A stretch of 6,544 bases of DNA from Bacteroidales bacterium (GTDB lineage: Bacteria; Bacteroidota; Bacteroidia; Bacteroidales; ML635J-15): the NCBI GenBank assembly GCA_007130555.1, contig SLSH01000218.1:1-6544 (forward strand), in the 5' to 3' direction. The position numbers and the translations under genes were made by a program. This document shows positions 1 to 4,737 of the stretch, piece after piece (the stretch's first letter is position 1; each line of letters begins with the position of its first letter). Below the pieces are notes generated by a model. It saw nothing but the letters and a program-made list of their open reading frames with translations. It ran no database searches and was not told the origin of the DNA.

Positions 1-180
1 ATATATTATAAATATATGCTTTATAATTTTCAATTTAATATGTATTTAATTGGGCAAAAATAATTATATGCTGTTTATTATGATACTTAAATAGTAAAAA
101 TATTTTAACAAATGTGTTTTAATAAAATCTTTTATGTTTTGTCATGAAATTTGCAAAGAGGAATTGTCAGCAAGATTTGG
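1..180. other. AT-rich stretch, no gene seen
   Basis: The first ~130 bases are almost entirely A and T, with no reading frame that looks like a protein, no hairpin and no convincing promoter. A near match to the Bacteroidota -7 box at 133-141 (TATGTTTTG) has one base too many. The GC-rich repeat cluster starts just to the right, so this is probably plain intergenic DNA. Confidence 0.6.
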
Positions 181-234
181 CAGATTTCGACGACCACGCA
201 TAAAAAGGCGTGGGAGGAGAAATCTGTTGATTTT
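181..234 (+). repeat. Palindromic repeat module, copy 1
   Basis: The outer arms are an exact 8-base inverted repeat, cagatttc at 181-188 and gaaatctg at 219-226. Inside lies a second exact stem, ccacgc at 194-199 with gcgtgg at 208-213, around an A-rich 8-base loop. Bases 184-234 match 747-797 at 49 of 51 positions, in the same orientation. The two differences are g212 versus a775, in the inner stem, and g229 versus a792. The conserved ends with a hairpin core resemble REP-type intergenic repeats. From memory, similar sequences occur in many copies in Bacteroidota genomes, but I could not check that here. Confidence 0.85.
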
Positions 235-275
235 GCTTGTCAGTTATAAATTATCCGATATTTTTTACTTCTGTA

Positions 276-287
276 ACAAAATTTTGT
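276..287. repeat. Perfect 12-base palindrome
   Basis: acaaaattttgt reads the same on both strands. It is AT-rich and could arise by chance in this composition; no function can be assigned. Confidence 0.4.
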
Positions 288-302
288 ATTTCTTTTTGTC
301 CT

Positions 303-317
303 CATGCCGGAGGGATG
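303..317. repeat. Small imperfect hairpin, 3-base loop
   Basis: catgcc (303-308), loop gga, gggatg (312-317): a 6-base stem with one mismatch. A perfect partner would be ggcatg, so this looks like a decayed member of the short-hairpin class seen again at 494-571. Confidence 0.45.
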
Positions 318-347
318 ATTGCATCTTTTATGTTTTGTTTTCTTTCT

Positions 348-377
348 ACCCGTACCGGCGCTCCGCTTGTTACGGGT
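348..377. repeat. 7-base inverted repeat around a GC-rich loop
   Basis: acccgta (348-354) and tacgggt (371-377) are exact reverse complements, separated by 16 GC-rich bases. It belongs to the same cluster of small palindromes and is not followed by a T-tract in either direction that would make it an intrinsic terminator. Confidence 0.6.
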
Positions 378-394
378 TATTTATCTGTGACACA

Positions 395-440
395 CTTCGA
401 CAGGCTCACTTCGGCAGGCTCAGTACATCGCAGTACATCG
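395..440 (+). repeat. Two short tandem repeats, head to tail
   Basis: A 14-base unit, cttcgacaggctca (395-408), is followed at once by cttcggcaggctca (409-422), one mismatch. Overlapping its end, a 10-base unit cagtacatcg occurs twice in exact tandem (421-430 and 431-440), then a degenerate third unit cactgcaccg (441-450). The units are too short and have no spacers, so this is not a CRISPR. The cttcgacaggctca motif is one I recall as dispersed in Bacteroidota intergenic DNA. Confidence 0.8.
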
Positions 441-493
441 CACTGCACCGCTTACAATGTCGATTTTTTGTAAATATTGAAGTCTTTGCTTAC

Positions 494-506
494 GCCCTTT
501 CAGGGC
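494..506. repeat. Hairpin gccct-ttc-agggc, first copy
   Basis: A perfect 5-base stem with the 3-base loop ttc. The identical 13 bases recur at 559-571, and a third hairpin with the same stem length and loop lies between them at 532-544. No T-tract follows at terminator distance; the few T's after it are part of AT-rich spacer. Confidence 0.75.
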
Positions 507-531
507 TTGATTACTTTTTTTGTTCAACATA

Positions 532-544
532 CGGACTTCGTCCG
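532..544. repeat. Hairpin cggac-ttc-gtccg
   Basis: A perfect 5-base stem with loop ttc, as in its two neighbours at 494-506 and 559-571, but with a different stem sequence. The same architecture on a different stem argues that the fold, rather than the primary sequence, is what the three share. Confidence 0.75.
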
Positions 545-558
545 ATATTGATGCTTTT

Positions 559-571
559 GCCCTTTCAGGGC
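559..571. repeat. Hairpin gccct-ttc-agggc, second copy
   Basis: Identical over 13 bases to the hairpin at 494-506, in the same orientation, 65 bases further on. Together with 532-544 it forms a set of three equally built mini-hairpins. Confidence 0.75.
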
Positions 572-615
572 AAGTGAGGATGTTGAAAATTTAACAGCTT
601 TGCAAGTAGCAACGG

Positions 616-797
616 CAGATTTCTCCCCCTTCCTGTGTCAGGGGTCGAAATGACCGGACCAAAGTGGTTATAGTCGGCGACGAAGAGCTATGCTCTATAT
701 ACTTCTTTGCCCGACGTCGCCGACTACACACACCGCTAAACCCGTCATTTCGACGACCACGCATAAAAAGGCGTAGGAGGAGAAATCTGTTAATTTT
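616..797. repeat. Nested palindrome from two inverted repeat modules
   Basis: Three exact inverted-repeat tiers are nested around one centre: 616-626 with 779-789 (11 bases, cagatttctcc), 644-654 with 744-754 (11 bases, gtcgaaatgac) and 671-682 with 715-726 (12 bases, tagtcggcgacg). The centre carries a small hairpin, agagc-tat-gctct (684-696). Each flank also has its own local stem: 626-630 with 640-644 on the left, and the ccacgc stem (757-762 with 771-776) on the right, which carries one mismatch. The left flank (616-654) is an inverted relative of the right flank (744-789). Bases 747-797 are copy 2 of the module at 184-234. No protein-coding content is credible here. It lies 58 bases beyond the stop of the DUF456 gene and could affect the 3' end of that transcript. 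Confidence 0.85.
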
Positions 798-847
798 CAC
801 ACAATCGTTCTAAAATCAAAAATCGTTAATCTTTGTTCAATTAATCT

Positions 848-1423
848 TTAAACTACAGCCAATATAAATTCTTTCGTAAAAACAAATGCAATCAATAAAG
901 AGACTGCAATTTTCATCACAATACCCAGCATAAAGCCGAGGAATGAGCCGAATGCAGCTTTAAGGGCATGATTAAAATCTTCCTTTTCAGAGGTATTATT
1001 TGTTTGCGGAGTTTTTTGTTTTTTTAAATTATTATACATCAATTCTCCTGCAAGTGCGCCAAAAAAAGGACCTGCAATCATTCCTATAACCGGTGCAAGA
1101 ACAGGAACTATAAAATTTCCAAGAGTCCCGAACAGTAAGCCTATAATTAATCCTATTGCTGCACCCCATACGCCCCATTTCGAACCTCCTGCTTTTTTTG
1201 TTCCCCATACCGGTACTATATAATCAAGAACCGTAACTGTAATTGCAAGTATAGCAAGGATTATAAGCGTTGTTAAACTAAAATCAACGTAACTTGTAAA
1301 ATGCAAAGCTATTATAGCGAGATAACTTATGGGCGGACCCGGTAATACGGGTACTATGCAACCTATTAAACCTGTTAATAACAGTAAAAAACCAAAAACT
1401 ACCAAAATAATATCTATTATCAT
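848..1423 (-). CDS. DUF456 family membrane protein
   Basis: A 191-residue, very hydrophobic protein matching the DUF456 family by recognition. Family-like features are the GCIVPVLPGPP segment (residues 21-31), the glycine-rich stretch around LDYIVPVWGTKKAGGSKWG (66-84) and a second glycine-rich repeat at 95-128. Membrane segments are likely at about 2-24, 33-70 (probably two), 84-127 (probably two) and 154-187. A polar loop at 132-150 (KKQKTPQTNNTSEKEDF) separates the last. The molecular function of DUF456 proteins is not known to me. The ATG at 1423 shares one base with the TAA of the upstream lipoprotein gene (TAATG), which points to coupled translation, and no Shine-Dalgarno sequence is visible. 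It is the last gene of the minus-strand run; no clear intrinsic terminator follows, only AT-rich DNA and then the nested palindrome. The family call is fairly sure; any role in envelope stress would be inference. Confidence 0.85.
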   Translation of the reverse strand: MIIDIILVVFGFLLLLTGLIGCIVPVLPGPPISYLAIIALHFTSYVDFSLTTLIILAILAITVTVLDYIVPVWGTKKAGGSKWGVWGAAIGLIIGLLFGTLGNFIVPVLAPVIGMIAGPFFGALAGELMYNNLKKQKTPQTNNTSEKEDFNHALKAAFGSFLGFMLGIVMKIAVSLLIAFVFTKEFILAVV

Positions 1424-1839
1424 TATTCAAATTCTTCGGTTAATATTCTTTTTACATATTTATCAATATCTTTTTTTGATATTTCAATTGCTACATGACT
1501 GTAAACAAGACCCTTACTTGAAGTATTCCTTTTGCAAACAATTTCAATATTATTTAAAACATTTTTCCTCGCTGTTCTGATTCTGATTTCATAAGTTCTA
1601 TCCTCAAGAAGTGTATGCAATTCATAGTTTGTTTTGATATAATCATCTACTTGTTCCGCTATTTTTTGCTTTGCCGAAAATAAAGCCTTTTCTTCCGCAA
1701 AAGAAACATTTTTGCCTTTTTCCATTGCACTTGAACGAAATACATTTGCATCAGTATTATAATTTTCGCAAAGATTTTTCATACTGCAACCCATTGTAAC
1801 AAATAAAATTAAAGCAAAATATAATATAATGTATTTCAT
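1423..1839 (-). CDS. Small LPP20-like predicted lipoprotein
   Basis: A 138-residue secreted protein. Residues 1-17 form a hydrophobic signal ending in VTMG before Cys18, a plausible though not textbook lipobox (Thr at -3, Met at -2), so lipid anchoring is likely but not certain. The mature part has a helical stretch rich in Ala, Lys and Glu (about 38-68, SFAEEKALFSAKQKIAEQV) and then a strand-rich half with alternating hydrophobics (about 82-120, ending YSHVAIEISKKDI). That order recalls LPP20/FlgT-N-type domains, where a 'K A ... A + ... I A' helix precedes strands; the match is from memory and only moderate. Function unknown. The gene starts 102 bases after the batE stop, with no recognisable promoter in the gap, so it may be transcribed with batD-batE. 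Its stop overlaps the DUF456 start by one base. Confidence 0.75.
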   Translation of the reverse strand: MKYIILYFALILFVTMGCSMKNLCENYNTDANVFRSSAMEKGKNVSFAEEKALFSAKQKIAEQVDDYIKTNYELHTLLEDRTYEIRIRTARKNVLNNIEIVCKRNTSSKGLVYSHVAIEISKKDIDKYVKRILTEEFE

Positions 1840-1941
1840 TGATACATAATTTTTTATAGTCTATTATTTAGAGTAATGGTTTATATAATACTAATTTATA
1901 AATCTCCTTATTACACCTGACAATCACAGGAAATAATTTCG
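1840..1941 (-). other. Gap between batE and the lipoprotein gene
   Basis: These 102 AT-rich bases hold no gene. Read on the minus strand they contain TAAGGAG (1909-1903), a good Shine-Dalgarno match, but no start codon follows at working distance. A 4-base inverted repeat (cctg 1916-1919, cagg 1927-1930) and the palindrome atttataaat (1894-1903) are too weak to be called a terminator or operator. The best -33/-7 pairing (a TTG with TATAAATT 20 bases on) matches the Bacteroidota -7 box poorly. Read-through from batE is the simplest reading. Confidence 0.5.
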
Positions 1942-2691
1942 TTAAATTCCTATAATATTTTCACTTGGTATCCATCCTTGTTTTCCGTCTTCAAGTTTAA
2001 TATTCGACCATTCGTTAAGAGTTTCCAAAACTTCAACTTTAAGACCTTCGTTAATTTCAAAAAGATTTGTACTTTCCCTGCTCGGAGAACTTTTCACAAG
2101 TGAATATTCAAATACAACAGCATTATTATTATACAGCTGATTATTTTTTTGCTGAACGGAAAACAAAAGGCTTAATAATGAGAATATCAGTGCAATAATA
2201 CTGATTGTAAAAAATATTTTTTTAATTCCGGCAGAGCCTGACATTAAAAACAAGCTTAAACTAATCAGCAGAAATATAAAAAGTCCGAAACTCATCCATG
2301 CCCATGTATTTGAATTAAATAGTTTTAAAATGTCGTTATACCATTGCACATAGAAGATTTTCGGTAAAGGTTCTACTTTGTCTTTAATTCTGGAATTTGC
2401 AATTTTCAGATTATTGTAAATATCTTCATTCGAAGGATTTAATAGTTTTGCTCTTTCGTACCATAAAATGGCATGGGGAATTTTATTTAATTTATAATAA
2501 CAATTTCCGATATTGTAATATAGTGCGTCAGAGGCGAGTTCATCATCAATAAATGACAAATAAATTTCAAGTGCTTTTTCATATTCGGAATTGGAATAAT
2601 ATATCAATGCAGAATCGGTCATATTAATATTTGCATAAATACCGGTTCCGGTTAATAAAAATAATGCTGTTATAATTGATTTAATTTTCAT
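1942..2691 (-). CDS. batE: BatE-like TPR and SH3 aerotolerance protein
   Basis: A 249-residue envelope protein. In order it has a signal peptide or N-terminal anchor (1-20, ending GIYA); TPR-type helices at about 25-100, clearest at YYNIGNCYYKLNKIPHAI (58-75) followed by LWYERAKLLNP; two membrane helices at about 129-150 and 157-179; and a C-terminal bacterial SH3 domain at about 191-249, with the usual GWIPSENI end. This domain order is that of BatE of the Bacteroides aerotolerance operon, where Bat proteins are thought to form an inner-membrane complex with MoxR ATPase. Its direct molecular role is not established. Its ATG overlaps the batD stop as ATGA, a four-base overlap that fixes both the start and coupled translation with batD. 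BatC-type proteins also carry TPRs, but the SH3 end and the position after batD favour BatE. Confidence 0.88.
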   Translation of the reverse strand: MKIKSIITALFLLTGTGIYANINMTDSALIYYSNSEYEKALEIYLSFIDDELASDALYYNIGNCYYKLNKIPHAILWYERAKLLNPSNEDIYNNLKIANSRIKDKVEPLPKIFYVQWYNDILKLFNSNTWAWMSFGLFIFLLISLSLFLMSGSAGIKKIFFTISIIALIFSLLSLLFSVQQKNNQLYNNNAVVFEYSLVKSSPSRESTNLFEINEGLKVEVLETLNEWSNIKLEDGKQGWIPSENIIGI

Positions 2692-4529
2692 TTATTTAAT
2701 TTTTGTTCAAGGTTTTTAATTATATCAATTGCTTCGGCATATATAGTTTCCATTTTTGTTTCTTCGCTTGACGGAGAAAAGTGAGCATATTCGCATTTAT
2801 CAATAACATTCAATAATTTATCAATAATCAAGTCTTCGGTATTTTTTGTTTTTAATTGCTCAATAACTTTATCTCGTTTCAGTTCGGCAATTTCGATTCC
2901 GAGTTTATCGCTTAGATATCCCCAAAGAGCATTTATTACTTCTCTGTAGAATTCTGCTTTATTGTCTTTCTGCATAAAGTTTTTTGCAAGTTTCATTCTC
3001 TTACGCGACACTTTATTTGCTCTTTTGTTTTTTACCAGAGCAACATTTGCTCTTTCTTTTATTTTTTGTCTTCTGGTAATTACAAAACTCATAAAAATCA
3101 GAAGTGAGCCGATATACATAAATCTAAATTTCCAAGAACCGATTACCGGGGCTTTAACTGCATTTAAGTTAAGATTTCCTATTCTTATAAATCTGATATC
3201 TCCATCGCTGATATAGTCAATACTTCTCTGATTATAATTAAAAACGGTTTTTCCGAAATCATCGTCATGTTCATCTTTTCTGACGGCAATTTTAATCCGG
3301 TCTGATAATACGGTTTTAAATTGTTTTGTATTTGTATCAAAAAATTCAAAGGTAATTTGTCCTAGGTCATAAACACCGGGGTATCTTGGAATTACGGTAA
3401 AATCCCATGTTTTACTTCCGCTTACGCCTGTTGTTTGGGCAGAAAAATTATTGGTAACCTGGGGGTCATAAACTTCAAATTCTTCGGGAAAAACCAATTC
3501 GGGATGCTCTATCATTCTAAGATTTCCGTTACCGCTGATTTTTACTTCAATGCTTACTGCTTCGTTTACAATAAGAGTATCTCTTGAAACTTTGGTTGAC
3601 AATCTGTAATTTCCTACTGCTCCTTTAAAATGCGGACCATGATTACGTGGCAGGTCATTAACAGTTATAAAAATTTCGGGACTTTTTATTGTTTTCGTTA
3701 CAGTTTGCTGTTGTCCGAAAAACTGGTCTATCATGCTTCTTCCTCCTCGTATAACCTGTCTTATCTGACATTTTAATTCGCATGGTTCGATGCTGATTCT
3801 ACCCGAATGCCTCGGAAAAAGAATATATTTTTTTATTACTGCCGCATTATATGCTTGTCCGTCAACAATTTCACGCTGAAGGTTTACTCTTCCCGGCATT
3901 TCTATATCTTCTGTCCAGAATCCGTTAAATGCGGGAGTAGTAAAATCCTCAAATCCAATTATATCAACCTTTGTATAAAGTTTAATTGTAGCGGTAAGGT
4001 GTTCGCCTCTGTACAACGTGGATTTGTCAACATGAATTTTCACAAACAGGTCTTCCTGTGAAATTTCAGGAGGGCTTGTTTGTGTTTGTTGCTGACGTCC
4101 CGAACTCCATGGATCATGTCGTCTCTGTCCTGTTTGCCCTCCGGTAGAAACGGGCTGGTCAACTACTTCTATATTTATCTGATTTGACCGATATGTATTT
4201 CCACCGATATCTATCGTAGCAGGAGGAATAACCAGACTACCGGTTTTGGTTGCCTGCACGGTATATGTATAAGTAAATGTTGTTGTTCTTGTAACATTAT
4301 TATTTATAATATTAACGCTTGTACTTGAACCTGTTGAAGGACCTCCGATAATTCTGAAATCAGACATCTCTCCCATCCTTAAATTTCCTTGCTTATTAAC
4401 AGTATATTGCAAATGAAAGTTTTGATTAACCCCGACTCTTGGCGGTGCAGAAGCGGTAAATTCCACATTATCCGCAAATAAAAATGCAGGAATGAAAATA
4501 TAAAATATTATTGACAAAAATCTTTTCAT
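2688..4529 (-). CDS. batD: BatD oxygen-tolerance family protein
   Basis: A 613-residue protein of the BatD family. Residues 1-19 are a signal peptide (MKRFLSIIFYIFIPAFLFA). A long beta-rich periplasmic part follows at about 20-465, starting VEFTASAPPRVGVNQNF, the typical BatD opening, with a Gln/Gly/Ser-rich linker at about 127-157. One membrane helix lies at about 466-485, then a basic, helical cytoplasmic tail of ~128 residues that includes the family-like CEYAHFSPSS near 579-588. BatD is thought to act with BatA/BatB VWA proteins and MoxR in envelope stress and aerotolerance. The frame stays open to an ATG at 4595, which would add 22 residues, but 4529 is chosen. The extra residues would place the signal peptide inside the protein, and a strong promoter lies between the two ATGs at 4551-4581. 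First gene of the minus-strand run, overlapping batE by ATGA. moxR, batA, batB and batC are not next to it. Confidence 0.92.
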   Translation of the reverse strand: MKRFLSIIFYIFIPAFLFADNVEFTASAPPRVGVNQNFHLQYTVNKQGNLRMGEMSDFRIIGGPSTGSSTSVNIINNNVTRTTTFTYTYTVQATKTGSLVIPPATIDIGGNTYRSNQINIEVVDQPVSTGGQTGQRRHDPWSSGRQQQTQTSPPEISQEDLFVKIHVDKSTLYRGEHLTATIKLYTKVDIIGFEDFTTPAFNGFWTEDIEMPGRVNLQREIVDGQAYNAAVIKKYILFPRHSGRISIEPCELKCQIRQVIRGGRSMIDQFFGQQQTVTKTIKSPEIFITVNDLPRNHGPHFKGAVGNYRLSTKVSRDTLIVNEAVSIEVKISGNGNLRMIEHPELVFPEEFEVYDPQVTNNFSAQTTGVSGSKTWDFTVIPRYPGVYDLGQITFEFFDTNTKQFKTVLSDRIKIAVRKDEHDDDFGKTVFNYNQRSIDYISDGDIRFIRIGNLNLNAVKAPVIGSWKFRFMYIGSLLIFMSFVITRRQKIKERANVALVKNKRANKVSRKRMKLAKNFMQKDNKAEFYREVINALWGYLSDKLGIEIAELKRDKVIEQLKTKNTEDLIIDKLLNVIDKCEYAHFSPSSEETKMETIYAEAIDIIKNLEQKLNK

Positions 4530-4550
4530 TATCACAAAAAACTTCGTTTG

Positions 4551-4581
4551 CAAAAGTATAATATTATGCTTAATTTTCAAA
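4551..4581 (-). promoter_or_regulatory. Bacteroidota-type promoter of batD
   Basis: Read on the minus strand: TTTG at 4581-4578, a 19-base spacer, then TACTTTTG at 4558-4551. This fits the known Bacteroidota primary-sigma consensus (TTTG near -33, TAnnTTTG near -7) exactly. The predicted transcript starts near 4546, giving a leader of about 16 bases before the ATG at 4529. It probably drives batD and batE, and perhaps the two genes after them. Confidence 0.75.
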
Positions 4582-4737
4582 TATTGTACCAACAAAAAAA
4601 AACAGGTAAATCTTTACAGAAATCAATAACGGCAATATATCGGGAATGTTTTTTATTTTTCTTAAAAAAAAGTTAAAGATGTTTTTATAATTGAATAGTG
4701 AATAAGGAACAAGGAGTTTTGCCTTATGAAGTATTTC
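4582..4737. other. Gap between the M23 gene and the batD promoter
   Basis: AT-rich DNA with no credible gene. On the minus strand, after the M23 stop, it contains the weak hairpin at 4702-4727 and, about 30 bases further on, a run of eight T's (4671-4664) that is not attached to a stem. No repeat of the class at 181-797 occurs here. Confidence 0.5.
4702..4727 (-). terminator. Weak terminator-like hairpin after the M23 gene
   Basis: ataagg (4702-4707) and ccttat (4722-4727) form an exact 6-base stem with a 14-base loop, 10 bases beyond the M23 stop. The stem is short and AT-rich and no T-tract follows directly. It might end or pause the M23 transcript, but chance is a fair alternative. Confidence 0.25.

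Noticed and set aside
132..141. Plus-strand near match to TAnnTTTG
   Set aside because: One base too long (TATGTTTTG), no -33 partner was established, and no credible gene follows.
395..450. Possible CRISPR array
   Set aside because: Repeat units of 14 and 10 bases are directly adjacent with no spacers, and no cas gene is present.
134..577. Plus-strand open frame of 147 residues (and another of 78 residues at 237-473)
   Set aside because: Both are translated from the hairpins and tandem repeats; composition is rich in Cys, Arg, Phe and Tyr without a domain pattern, there is no proper promoter or RBS, and the frame merely crosses repeat units.
181..797. Insertion sequence or prophage remnant
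   Set aside because: There is no transposase or phage coding fragment and no target-site duplication that I could find; only non-coding repeats are present, so a full insertion sequence is not supported.
591..800. Minus-strand open frame of 69 residues
   Set aside because: It lies wholly inside the nested palindrome and reads the repeat modules; the Arg/Ser-rich product shows no protein-like pattern.
1329..1580. Plus-strand open frame over the DUF456 and lipoprotein genes, with similar ones at 2962-3216, 3807-4061, 5467-5754 and 6133-6321
   Set aside because: All are antisense shadows of well-supported minus-strand genes, without promoters or recognisable protein features.
1903..1909. Shine-Dalgarno-like TAAGGAG on the minus strand
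   Set aside because: No start codon lies 5-12 bases downstream, and genes here do not seem to use Shine-Dalgarno sites; the lipoprotein ATG is over 60 bases away.
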